The position numbers and the translations under genes were made by a program. A model generated the notes under the pieces. That model saw nothing but the letters and a program-made list of their open reading frames with translations, had not been told where the DNA came from and searched no databases. Positions 1 through 7,845 of a DNA stretch of 43,960 nt are shown one piece after another. This stretch comes from Actinokineospora spheciospongiae (GTDB lineage Bacteria; Actinomycetota; Actinomycetes; Mycobacteriales; Pseudonocardiaceae). The stretch spans positions 1 through 43,960 of the forward strand of contig NZ_AYXG01000097.1 of the NCBI RefSeq assembly GCF_000564855.1, in the 5' to 3' direction. The stretch's first letter is position 1, and each line of letters opens with the position of its first letter.

Positions 1-462
1 CCCCACCACCCACTCACCGAACCGCTCAGCCAACCCCACCGTCGCCGCCAACCGCCCCACCGACCGCCGCCGCGAATGATCCAAGACCACCCGCACCACC
101 AACCCCGTCCGCGCACACCCACGCCCCAACCCCTCCACCACCGCCGCCAACGGCATCTCCACATCACCCACCCGCTCCCCGTGCGACGCCGCCGTGAACG
201 TCACCTCCACGTACCCCACCCCATCAGCGGCCTGGTCCACGCAGAACTCCTCCGCCACCCGCGCGAAATCCCCAGCCTCCCGCAACAACCCCCGCACCGC
301 CGACCCCCGATCCGCGAACTCCCGGAACCCCGCGAACGGCCCACCCAACACCGGCACCGCCACCCCGTACCGCCGCGCCAACTCCGCCACCGTCGAAGCC
401 CGCACCGCACTCTCCAGGTGCACGTGCAACAACGCCTTCGGCAACACCCGTACATCACGCAC
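1..462 (-). CDS. Adenosine deaminase family protein (5' part, runs off left edge)
   Basis: The minus strand is open from 462 to the window edge (154 codons) with no stop, so the C-terminal half is missing. Residues 8-16 read LPKALLHVH and lead into LES, matching the N-terminal metal-binding HxH of adenosine/AMP deaminases; the usual HxHLEG is HVHLES here. It continues with VPVLGGPFAGF and YVEVTF, typical of actinobacterial adenosine deaminases. These enzymes hydrolyse adenosine to inosine in purine salvage. I chose the GTG at 462 (VRDVRVLPKA), which matches the usual N-terminus of the family; an in-frame GTG at 474 is possible. The remaining zinc and catalytic residues lie outside the window and cannot be checked. 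It is divergent from the STAS gene. Confidence 0.82.
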   Translation of the reverse strand, partial: MRDVRVLPKALLHVHLESAVRASTVAELARRYGVAVPVLGGPFAGFREFADRGSAVRGLLREAGDFARVAEEFCVDQAADGVGYVEVTFTAASHGERVGDVEMPLAAVVEGLGRGCARTGLVVRVVLDHSRRRSVGRLAATVGLAERFGEWVVG

Positions 463-546
463 ACCACAGATCACACCACCACCCGGCAACCTTTCCCACC
501 CCCACCGCCTCCAGAGCAGCGAATCCCCACCCCCGGAGGCACCACC

Positions 547-963
547 ATGGCTCTCAAGTTCCCCCGCAGCCCCCACGAACAAGCCCAACGCACCCTCACC
601 ATCACCACCCACCGCACCGGCCACACCACCACCATCGCCGCCCAGGGCCGCATCGACCTCGCCACCGAACACCCCTGGCACGACGCCCTCATGACCACCG
701 CCACCACCGACCCCACCACCGACCACCTCATCGTCGACCTCACCGCCGTCACCTTCCTGAGCTGGGCCAGCACCGCCGTCCTCCTGCGCGCTCACCGCGC
801 CTGCACCCGCCGGGGCCGCACGCTCACCATCCACGCTCGCGGCCCCGTCCTCACCGGCCTGCAACTCACCTCCCTGCACGACGAACTCCACATCGTCCCC
901 GCCACCACACCCGCCCCCAGCCCCCGCCGCCAAGCCGCCGCCTCCGGCTGGCTCATCGCGTAG
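547..963 (+). CDS. STAS-domain anti-anti-sigma-factor-like protein
   Basis: A 138-aa protein with a single STAS fold. The strand HLIVDLTAVTFLSW is the conserved core of SpoIIAA/RsbV-type antagonists, which bind anti-sigma kinases in the cytoplasm. Start: ATG 547 preceded by GGAGG at 536-540; an upstream in-frame extension to 76 has no coding character and overlaps the adenosine deaminase gene. In the phosphorylation loop the usual D-S-x-G (often S-S-A-G in actinomycetes) is S-W-A-S, so tryptophan occupies the place of the phosphorylated serine. The protein may not be switched by the usual kinase. No partner kinase or sigma gene is adjacent. The gene is strongly C-biased on the plus strand, opposite to the genes from 1596 onward. 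Confidence 0.8.
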   Translation: MALKFPRSPHEQAQRTLTITTHRTGHTTTIAAQGRIDLATEHPWHDALMTTATTDPTTDHLIVDLTAVTFLSWASTAVLLRAHRACTRRGRTLTIHARGPVLTGLQLTSLHDELHIVPATTPAPSPRRQAAASGWLIA

Positions 964-1059
964 CGGGGGAGAGGCACCCACCCCGTACGCCGAGACACCC
1001 GACTCGAAGCGCCTCGACCTCGCACGACCGACTCCCGTCGGGCAACTCCTCCTCGGCCG

Positions 1060-1155
1060 CTCCACAACCCCATCAGCGGCGACCGGCTCCGAACCGACAC
1101 GGTGTGCACGGCGATCGCCCGCGCCGCCGGCGAGCGGGCGCTGCCGGAGGAGCAG
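1060..1155 (+). pseudogene. Possible gene remnant
   Basis: Inside a gap without an intact gene, this stretch has near-complete G/C in third codon positions in one plus-strand frame. It reads like real protein (NPISGDRLRTDTVCTAIARA followed by AGERALPEE) but has no start codon or flanking domain. The same frame stays open to a TGA inside the dif site at 1234-1236, although coding character fades after about 1155. I cannot assign a family. It may be a decayed gene end; chance is also possible. Confidence 0.25.
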
Positions 1156-1230
1156 TCCAACCGGAGGGGCAGTCCAACCGCGCCGCCCACACCACCGGCT
1201 CGCCCATCGGGGAGGCCTTGGACAACAGTT

Positions 1231-1258
1231 ACTTGACATAATGTCGATTATCGAACAT
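1231..1258 (-). other. dif: dif site (chromosome dimer resolution, XerCD target)
   Basis: Read on the minus strand, this 28-mer has the Xer layout: 11-nt half-site ending ATAA, 6-nt centre TCGACA, 11-nt half-site starting TTAT. Against the actinobacterial dif consensus as I know it, the last 14 nt (ACATTATGTCAAGT) match completely, as does CGATAAT in the left arm. Only about three positions near the left outer end differ. XerC/XerD recombine at dif to resolve chromosome dimers at the terminus. Supporting context: a Xer-family recombinase gene lies 340 bp away and the strand composition flips across this gap. Confidence 0.82.
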
Positions 1259-1309
1259 CAGAGAACGCCGAGGTCCGCAGGTCGGAGGGGTCATCGCACC
1301 GGCGACTAA

Positions 1310-1322
1310 CGTCACGGTGACG
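1310..1322. repeat. 13-nt palindrome CGTCACGGTGACG
   Basis: Arms CGTCAC and GTGACG around a single G, lying between the dif site and the second Xer-like palindrome. It could be a regulator or accessory-protein site for the recombinase gene; nothing else supports a function. The rest of 1259-1514 holds no convincing gene: the short open frames there lack ribosome-binding sites and coding composition. Confidence 0.35.
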
Positions 1323-1514
1323 ATTCATGGGTGATGATCCAGAGCGGCCGTCCGGCAGCCGCCTGCTTGCGCCCGGGGTACGCCAATCGCGATCCGACGC
1401 CAAGAAGGGCGCTCGGCGGCTGGGAGGCGAGGCGATCGTGCGACGCGCGCGCGAAAACGGTCGTCACAACACAGGCACTCACCCGCCGTGTCGCGCCCGA
1501 CTCGAACACCTGTT

Positions 1515-1540
1515 TGATGGATAATCGCGGTTATCCATCA
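1515..1540. other. dif-like perfect palindrome (candidate Xer recombination site or operator)
   Basis: Arms TGATGGATAA and TTATCCATCA are exact reverse complements around the 6-nt centre TCGCGG. The geometry (ATAA, 6 nt, TTAT, 11-nt half-sites) is that of a Xer core site, and the inner bases GATAATCG are shared with the dif site 260 bp away. It lies 55 nt upstream of the tyrosine recombinase start. Two readings: a recombination site for that recombinase, or an autoregulatory operator in its promoter. Confidence 0.55.
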
Positions 1541-1595
1541 CTCACACGGGGGGTCCGATGATCGACTTGTCGGTCCGGGAGGGTATGCAGGTCCA

Positions 1596-2564
1596 GTGGA
1601 GTTGAGCGAGGCGCAGGAGGCGTTCTTCGTGGCCAGGCGGTCGCGCAAGGATTCCCCGCACACGACGGCGGCGTACCGGCGGGACCTGGCCGGGGTGACC
1701 GCGCACCTGGCCCAGGCGCTGGGCACGGCCCGGATCGAGCTGGCGGACGTCACCGCGCAGGTGCTGCGGGAGGCTTTCGGGGCGTTCGCGGACACGCACG
1801 CGAAGAGTTCGGTGGCGCGGGCGTGGTCGACGTGGAACCAGTTCTTCCAGTTCTGCCTGCTGGACGGGTTGTCGGCGGGCAATCCGATGGGGGCGATCGG
1901 GCGGCCGAAACCCGGTCCCCTCTCCCCCAAGCCGCTGCGCGGTGAGCGGACGCCGGAGGAGCTGTTGACCGCGATCGCCGGTGGGGCGCGGCGGGCGCGG
2001 GCGCCGTGGCCGGAGCGGGACCTGCTGGTGTTGGCGCTGGGCCTGGTGGCGGGGTTGCGGGCGTCGGAGATGCGGGCGTTGCGGCGGTCGTCGGTGGTGG
2101 GGCGGCCGGGTGAGCGGCGGTTGTACGTGCACGGGAAGGCGAACCGGGAGCGGTCGATCCCGATCGAGGTGCCGTTGGAGCGGGTGATCGAGGCGTACCT
2201 GGTGTCGTGCGAGGTGCGGTTCCCGGGGTTGCGGTTTTCCGATGAGGGGCCGTTGGTGTTGGGGTCCGATGGTGAGGGCATTGGGCGTGGTGGGTTGGAT
2301 TACCTGGTGAAGCAGTGTTTTCGGCAGGCGGGTTTGCACGACCGGGTGCCTGCGGGGGCGAATCTGCACGCGTTGCGGCACACGTTCGCGACGCGGTTGG
2401 CGGAGGACGGGGCGAACGCGGTGGAGATCATGGTGTTGTTGGGGCACGCGAGTCTGAACACGTCGCAGGGGTACATCGATGCGACGGGTCGGGAGCGGCG
2501 GGCGGCGGCGGCGAGCAATCGCACGTATCGGGCGTTGGAGGGGTTGGGTGGGGATGGGCAGTAG
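1596..2564 (+). CDS. Tyrosine recombinase, XerC/XerD-like
   Basis: A 322-aa site-specific recombinase. The N-terminal SAM-like core-binding domain spans about 1-105 and the catalytic domain about 115-300. All active-site residues are visible: R155 (GLRASE), K181, H258 and R261 (HALRH), H284 (LLGH) and nucleophile Y293. Size and domain order are those of Xer proteins rather than large phage integrases. Start: GTG 1596 with GGGAGGG 13 nt upstream; nearby ATGs at 1558 and 1585 are out of frame. It sits beside dif and a dif-like palindrome, but not in the usual actinobacterial contexts of xerC (rpsB/dprA) or xerD (scpAB). It may therefore be an additional, terminus-linked Xer. Third positions are strongly G-biased. 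Confidence 0.85.
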   Translation: MELSEAQEAFFVARRSRKDSPHTTAAYRRDLAGVTAHLAQALGTARIELADVTAQVLREAFGAFADTHAKSSVARAWSTWNQFFQFCLLDGLSAGNPMGAIGRPKPGPLSPKPLRGERTPEELLTAIAGGARRARAPWPERDLLVLALGLVAGLRASEMRALRRSSVVGRPGERRLYVHGKANRERSIPIEVPLERVIEAYLVSCEVRFPGLRFSDEGPLVLGSDGEGIGRGGLDYLVKQCFRQAGLHDRVPAGANLHALRHTFATRLAEDGANAVEIMVLLGHASLNTSQGYIDATGRERRAAAASNRTYRALEGLGGDGQ

Positions 2565-2573
2565 GGTTCGGGG

Positions 2574-3485
2574 ATGGGTCGTCGTCGGTTGAGGTCTCCC
2601 CTGCCGCAGCGGCACGGGTTGGATGCGGCGCGGTTGCGGTTGCCGGATGGGGGTCCGTGGGTGACGGTGCGGGATCACCTGGTGGAGCGTCTCCCCCGGG
2701 TTGAGCCGTCTCGGGTCGATGAGATGTTGGTGGCGGGGCGGGTCGTGGGGTTGGACGGTCCGGTGGCGGTGGACGCGCCGTTCGTGCCGGGGATGTTCGT
2801 GTGGTTCCACCGGGATTTGCCGGTGGAGGTGGAGGTGCCGTTCGAGATTCCGGTGGTGTACCGGGATGGGGACATCGTGGTGGTGGACAAGCCGCATTTC
2901 CTGGCGTCGATCCCCCGGGGGAAGCACGTGGTGCAGACGGCGTTGGTGCGGTTGCGGCGGGAGTTGGGGATTCCGGAGTTGAGTCCGGCGCACCGGTTGG
3001 ATCGGGTGACGGCGGGGTTGTTGTTGTTCGTGGTGCGGCCGGAGTTGCGGGGGCGGTATCAGGGGATGTTCAAGGATCGGGTGGTGCGGAAGGAGTATGC
3101 GGCGGTGGCGCCGGTGCGGGGGGATTTGGAGTTGCCGGTGGTGGTGCGGTCGCGGATCGAGAAGGAGCGTGGGGTGATCCAGGCGCGGGAGGTGGTTGGG
3201 GAGCCGAATGCGGAGACGTTGGTGGAGTTGGTGGGGCAGCGGGGTGGGTTGGGGTTGTACCGCCTGTCCCCCGCCACTGGGCGGACGCATCAGCTCCGGT
3301 TGCACATGGCGGGGTTGGGGGTGCCGATCGTGGGTGATGATTTCTACCCGGTGTTGACGGAGCGGGCGTTGGATGATTTTTCGCGGCCGTTGCAGTTGTT
3401 GGCGCGGGTGTTGGAGTTCGTTGATCCGGTGTCGGGTGGGTTGCGGCGGTTTGAGAGTGGGTTGTCGTTGTCGGCGTGGGGGTGA
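2574..3485 (+). CDS. RluA-family pseudouridine synthase
   Basis: A 303-aa enzyme that isomerises specific uridines in rRNA or tRNA to pseudouridine. The signature HRLDRVTAG begins at residue 140, with catalytic D143. DIVVVDKPHF (about 100-109) and the C-terminal GRTHQLRLHM motif are typical of the family. The N-terminal 80 residues are the short S4-like/linker region. The gene starts at ATG 2574, 9 nt after the recombinase stop, so the two could be cotranscribed. The exact target RNA position cannot be told from sequence. Codons are extremely GTG, TTG and GGG-rich. Confidence 0.88.
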   Translation: MGRRRLRSPLPQRHGLDAARLRLPDGGPWVTVRDHLVERLPRVEPSRVDEMLVAGRVVGLDGPVAVDAPFVPGMFVWFHRDLPVEVEVPFEIPVVYRDGDIVVVDKPHFLASIPRGKHVVQTALVRLRRELGIPELSPAHRLDRVTAGLLLFVVRPELRGRYQGMFKDRVVRKEYAAVAPVRGDLELPVVVRSRIEKERGVIQAREVVGEPNAETLVELVGQRGGLGLYRLSPATGRTHQLRLHMAGLGVPIVGDDFYPVLTERALDDFSRPLQLLARVLEFVDPVSGGLRRFESGLSLSAWG

Positions 3486-3587
3486 GCGGGTGGGGGTGGA
3501 GTTGAGCGGGATGTCGTGGGCGGGGGCGGGTGTCGGTGGTGGTGGGTAGCATCGGGGGTGTTGGAGACGATCCGGGGAGGTCGGTCG

Positions 3588-4052
3588 ATGACGGAGCGCA
3601 AGCCTGCCGGGGTGGGCTTCGAGTCCTGGGTGGAGTCGCAGATCAGCGAGGCCCGGAACCGGGGGGATTTCGACAACCTGCCGGGTGCGGGGAAGCCCCT
3701 GCCCCGTGGTGGTGATTGGTTGAGTGGTTATCTGCGTCGTGAGGGGGTGGAGACGCGGGAGGTGTTGCCGCCGCAGTTGCGGTTGCGGCGGGAGGTGGAG
3801 TTGATCCCGGAGCGGGTGGGGGCGCTGCGGTCGGAGGCGGAGGTGCGGGCGGTGGTGCGGGACGTCAACGGCCGTATTGATGAGTGGATGCGGACGGGGT
3901 CGGGTCCGGTGTTGGTCCGGTTCGTCGACGAGGACGAGGTGGTGGCGGGGTGGGTGGCGTCTCGGCCGGTGGAGCCGCCCGTGGTGGCGCCGGTGGTGGA
4001 GGCGGGTGGGGTGTCGCGGCGGTCGTGGTGGCGGCGGTGGTCGTCGACCTGA
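3588..4052 (+). CDS. DUF1992 protein (DnaJ-homologue subfamily C member 28 conserved domain)
   Basis: A 154-aa cytoplasmic protein. The first 75 residues carry the DUF1992 pattern: ESWVESQISEARNRGDFDNL followed by PGAGKPLP. A helical region and a low-complexity V/P/R tail ending SRRSWWRRW follow. The domain is shared with the C-terminal part of DNAJC28-like proteins, but no J domain is present; its role is not known. ATG 3588 has GGGGAGG at 3574-3580; the frame is open upstream but not coding-like. Confidence 0.82.
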   Translation: MTERKPAGVGFESWVESQISEARNRGDFDNLPGAGKPLPRGGDWLSGYLRREGVETREVLPPQLRLRREVELIPERVGALRSEAEVRAVVRDVNGRIDEWMRTGSGPVLVRFVDEDEVVAGWVASRPVEPPVVAPVVEAGGVSRRSWWRRWSST

Positions 4053-4154
4053 GTGGTGGGTGTGGGTCGCTCGTTCGGGTGGCAGCCGGGTTGGAAGTGG
4101 TTCGGGTGGGCGGTGGGCGGTTACGGTCGCGGTCGGTCACTTCACCTGAGCGGG

Positions 4155-5126
4155 ATGGGCGGTATGGCGGCGGTTGGCGGGCGGTGGGTGGCGGCGGCTG
4201 CTGCTGTGGTGGGGGTGGTGATGGTGGTGACGCCGTCGGCTTCGGCGGTGGCGCCTGCCGGGGAGTTGCTGCCGGATCTGCGTCAGGCGCCGGTGGGGTG
4301 TCCCGGTGGGTACGTGGGTGATCCGGCCCTGTGTGGTGATTGGGACGTGTGCCTGGTTTCGGAGGTCGAGAACCCGAACGCGGCGTGCATGAGCAGGGGG
4401 CGGGCGCGGGCGGTGCGGTTGCGGTTCACCACCGCCGAGGACAACGTCGGGGCCGGTCCGCTGTTGCTCTACGGTTGGCGGCCCGGTGTGGACGTGCCGA
4501 CGATGCGGGTGCGGCAGGCTTTTCAGAGCGGGGTGGACGGGAGGATTCCGGATTCGTTCGCCGCCGCGCAGCAGGCGACGGCCACCTCGGCGTACTACGA
4601 GCCGGCGCAGGCCCACCAGCATTGGCACCTGATGGGGTTCGAGCACTTCGAGTTGCGCACCCCGGGTGGTGGGGTGCTGGTGGCTGACCGCAAGAACGGT
4701 TTCTGCCTCGGTGACCGCTACGCCACCGCGGATGCGGGTGTGCTTCCGGCCGTGGTCCGTGATGACGACACCCCGCAGGGGCGGTTGGGGCGGGTGTTGG
4801 CGGCGAACACGTGCAACATGCACGACCCGGCGGCGTTGACCGTCACCCAGGGGATTTCCGTGGGCCGTGGTGACGACTACCGGTACACCGTCGATTTCCA
4901 GTGGTTGGACATCACCGCGGTTCCGTCGGGTACCTATGACGTGGTCAACACCGTCAACGGTGATCGCACTCTGCGGGAGAGCGATTACGGCAACAACTCC
5001 TCCTCCATCGCGATTTCGGTGCGGTGGCCCGGTGGTGCGCGCTCGGCGCCGGAGGTCATCACCCGGGCGCCGCAGGTGCGGTTGCTGCGGAGTTGTCCGG
5101 GCAGGGATCGCTGCGCGGGTACCTGA
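4155..5126 (+). CDS. Secreted lysyl-oxidase-like protein
   Basis: About 323 aa with a cleavable signal peptide (GGRW, hydrophobic stretch VAAAAAVVGVVMVV, then TPSASA). The mature part contains the copper-site-like motif AHQHWHLMGFEHFEL, the DNVGAGPLLL strand and CNMHDP typical of bacterial lysyl oxidase domains. Eukaryotic homologues oxidise peptidyl lysine to aldehyde with copper and a lysyl-tyrosylquinone cofactor; substrates in actinomycetes are not defined. Start choice between ATG 4155 and ATG 4164 is uncertain; an open frame back to 4053 directly abuts the previous gene. Convergent with the M28 peptidase gene. Cysteines suggest disulphides outside the cell. Confidence 0.78.
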   Translation: MGGMAAVGGRWVAAAAAVVGVVMVVTPSASAVAPAGELLPDLRQAPVGCPGGYVGDPALCGDWDVCLVSEVENPNAACMSRGRARAVRLRFTTAEDNVGAGPLLLYGWRPGVDVPTMRVRQAFQSGVDGRIPDSFAAAQQATATSAYYEPAQAHQHWHLMGFEHFELRTPGGGVLVADRKNGFCLGDRYATADAGVLPAVVRDDDTPQGRLGRVLAANTCNMHDPAALTVTQGISVGRGDDYRYTVDFQWLDITAVPSGTYDVVNTVNGDRTLRESDYGNNSSSIAISVRWPGGARSAPEVITRAPQVRLLRSCPGRDRCAGT

Positions 5127-5196
5127 TCGGCGCTGGGCGTGGTCTGGTGGTGCCACTCCCCCGGTGTTTGTGGTCGAGCTGTCGCGGGTCCGGGGA

Positions 5197-7671
5197 TCAG
5201 ATGGTGGCGGTGGTGGTGATGAGGGCGGAGTCGTGGGGGCGGGTGCCGGAGGGGACGAGGATGGTGTCGTCGGGGCGGGGGCCCACGGCGGTGGCGGCTT
5301 CGGGGGGCAGGCCGATCCACTGGTCGGTCAGGGCCAGGGTCAGGGTGGTGCCTGCGGGGATGCGGCAGGTGAGGGTGGTGCCGGTGGCTTTGCCGTACAG
5401 CTCGACCGGGGTGGTGGGGGCGATGGGGGTGCCGTCGACGGCGCAGTCCTGGGTGGTGGGGGTGATGGTGAGTTGGGTGCGCCAGGCCTGGGTGGCGGGG
5501 GTGATGCGGACAGCGACGGTGCGGGTGGGGCCGGTGGTGGTGTCGGAGAGCGTGTCGGTGGTGGGTGTGGGGAGGTCGAAGGTGGGGGCGGGGGCGCGCA
5601 GGACGGGTCCGGGCAGCAGCGGGTAGGTGGTCGACAGGTCCGCGGTGGTGGGGTTGTCGCCGAGGGCTCTGGCGGTCCACGGGTCGGTGGTGGGGTCGGG
5701 GCTGAGCCAGGTGGCACCGGTGTCCTCGCGCAGGTAGATCAGCGAGTCGGGGCGGGGTTGGGTGGGGGTGAAGCCGGTGCGGGTGGTGCCCAGGACCAGC
5801 AGGACGACCGCGGCCACGGCGAGGGTGGTGCCGAGTCGGCCGGGGGTGGGGAGTTCGGCGAGCAGGGGGGCGGTGTGTAGGGCGCCGAGGAGGGTCAGGA
5901 CCATCGCCGCGGCGGCCAGTGGCAGTCCCAGGGCGGTGTAGAGGGAGGCGGTGATCGCCGGGTAGAGGGCGGCGGCGACCAAGGCGGGCAGCGCGGCCAG
6001 CAGCAGCCCGATCACGTCCCCGCGACCGCCGCGACCGGCGGGGTCGGCGTGATCGGCGGGGTCGGCGGGGTGCGATGCGGCGGTGGCAGGCACCTCGGCC
6101 GCGGACGTGGACCCGGTGGTCTTCGCGGCCTCGGTTCCGGAGGTGTTCAGCGCACCGGCGCTCGACGTGCCGGGGTTGGCGTCGTCGCCGGTGGGCGTGC
6201 TGACAGCGGTGGGGGTGGCGGTGGACGGGGTGGGGTGGCGGGTGGACCACCAGAGGGCGGGGAGACCGGCGAGGAGGGTCCACTGGAACAGGAACGTGCC
6301 GCCGGGCAGGACGACGGTGGTGGTGATCAGCAGCAGGGCGGTGAGGGTCAGGACCCCGGAGAGCAGCTCGGTGCGGGTGCGGCGGCGCAGGGCGCGCACC
6401 CCCAGCAGGAGGGCGGCCGCGGCGAGGGCGGTGAAGCCCGCCAGGAACCAGCCGCGGCCGTACGGTTCGCCCAGGGGCAGGAAGTCCAGGTCGGGGCGGG
6501 CGGTGTTGATGGCCAGCCAGCCGAGGTGGCCCAGCACTCCCCCGCCCAGGGCGGTGCCCAGGGCCGCGGCGGTGGTGGCGGCCAGGGTGCCCGGGCGCAG
6601 GCGGTGGCGGCGGGTGGCGGCCACGAGAAGCCAGGCCAGTGCGGCCGCGGAGGTGGCGGTGAGGGGGATGACCAGGGTGTCGGGGTAGTGCAGCAGGACC
6701 CGGGAGAACAGGTCGAAGTAGATGGCGTCGCCGGTGCCGGTGGCGGTCAGGTCGGTGTCGCCGAGGACGCGGATGAGGCCGGTCATGGTTTCGCCGTGGT
6801 GTTGCAGGCTGGCGCGGTCGAGGTGGGCGAGGTCGTCGTGGGGTGAGTGGTAGTGGTGGACCTGGTTGATGAACGCCGAGTTGAGGCCGTGGGCGCCGTG
6901 GTCGAGGAAGACGGTGAAGTCGCTGCTGTTGGGCAGCAGGGCGTAGACGGCGGCGGCCATGGAGTTGGCGACGGGGCGGGTGGAGGCGTCGGCGAAGGCG
7001 GAGACCAGGTCGGCGTTGTCCCGCCCGGTCTGGAACATCCACACCGGTCCCCCGCTGCCGCGGGCCTCGAAGTTGAACACCGGGCCGAACCCGTCGCCGC
7101 GGTGGCGCTCGACGTGGGCGCGGGCGCCGAGCAGGCCCATTTCCTCGCCGTCGGTGAACAGGAACACCACGTCGTTGCGGGGTGGGTGCGCGGCGGTGGT
7201 GCGCAGGGTCTCCAGCAGGGCGGCCACGGCGGCCCCGTCGTCGGCGGCGCCGGGGCTGGTGGGCACCGAGTCGTGGTGGGCGACCAGCAGCAGGGGCACG
7301 GGGCCGGGGGCGGTGCCGTGGATGCGGGCGACGACGTTGTGGACGGTGGCCAGGCGCTGCACGCCCGCACGGGAGTGGGAGACCTCGCCGGTCTCGGTGG
7401 TGGTGGAGGCGCCGTGGGCGGTGGCGGTGTCGGTGATGTACTGGCGGACGCGGGCGTTGTCGGCGGTGCCGATGGGGTGCGGGCGCTGGGCGATGGCGGC
7501 GAGGTGGGCCTCGGCGCGGGCGGCGGAGAAGGTGTCGGCGGGGGCGTCGGCGCCCAGGGGCTCGGGTGGGGTGAAGCCCAGCAGGGTGAGGGTGGCGACG
7601 GCGGCGGTCGCCAGCAGGGCGGCCAGTGCGGGGACGGGCCTGCGGGTGCGGGGGCGGTCGCCGTCGATCAT
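5197..7671 (-). CDS. M28 family membrane aminopeptidase (ERMP1/Fxna-like architecture)
   Basis: About 824 aa. One N-terminal membrane segment (residues 14-33) is followed by an extracellular M28 zinc peptidase domain and then a long C-terminal half with about eight hydrophobic segments plus a beta-rich tail. Zinc-site motifs are visible: HHDS at 132-135, ADD ending at 145, GEEMG at 176 and HSPHDDL further on. HPIGT near 65 is typical of the ER metallopeptidase-1-like group. It probably trims peptides on the outer face of the membrane. ATG 7671 is preferred because it puts the first membrane helix near the start; GTG 7719 would add 16 residues. Neither has a good ribosome-binding site. A low-complexity T/A/D linker lies between membrane segments. 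Confidence 0.82.
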   Translation of the reverse strand: MIDGDRPRTRRPVPALAALLATAAVATLTLLGFTPPEPLGADAPADTFSAARAEAHLAAIAQRPHPIGTADNARVRQYITDTATAHGASTTTETGEVSHSRAGVQRLATVHNVVARIHGTAPGPVPLLLVAHHDSVPTSPGAADDGAAVAALLETLRTTAAHPPRNDVVFLFTDGEEMGLLGARAHVERHRGDGFGPVFNFEARGSGGPVWMFQTGRDNADLVSAFADASTRPVANSMAAAVYALLPNSSDFTVFLDHGAHGLNSAFINQVHHYHSPHDDLAHLDRASLQHHGETMTGLIRVLGDTDLTATGTGDAIYFDLFSRVLLHYPDTLVIPLTATSAAALAWLLVAATRRHRLRPGTLAATTAAALGTALGGGVLGHLGWLAINTARPDLDFLPLGEPYGRGWFLAGFTALAAAALLLGVRALRRRTRTELLSGVLTLTALLLITTTVVLPGGTFLFQWTLLAGLPALWWSTRHPTPSTATPTAVSTPTGDDANPGTSSAGALNTSGTEAAKTTGSTSAAEVPATAASHPADPADHADPAGRGGRGDVIGLLLAALPALVAAALYPAITASLYTALGLPLAAAAMVLTLLGALHTAPLLAELPTPGRLGTTLAVAAVVLLVLGTTRTGFTPTQPRPDSLIYLREDTGATWLSPDPTTDPWTARALGDNPTTADLSTTYPLLPGPVLRAPAPTFDLPTPTTDTLSDTTTGPTRTVAVRITPATQAWRTQLTITPTTQDCAVDGTPIAPTTPVELYGKATGTTLTCRIPAGTTLTLALTDQWIGLPPEAATAVGPRPDDTILVPSGTRPHDSALITTTATI

Positions 7672-7845
7672 GCTGGTGAGGGTAGGACGTGGGCGGGGTT
7701 CGCGGGTTTTTTTGTCCACAGGGCGCAGCGCCCGCCACGGATGTTGTAGCGGGGTGCCTGCCGTTCGGGGGACTCGGGTTGGGCCGTTGTGCGGGTCGGG
7801 GCGGTGCGGCGATGATCCCCACCACGGGGGTGCGAGGGAGGTCTG

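Noticed and set aside
1327-1561. Short open frames on both strands between dif and the recombinase gene
   Set aside because: No ribosome-binding site, no coding-type third-position bias and no recognisable protein; they overlap one another and the palindromic sites.
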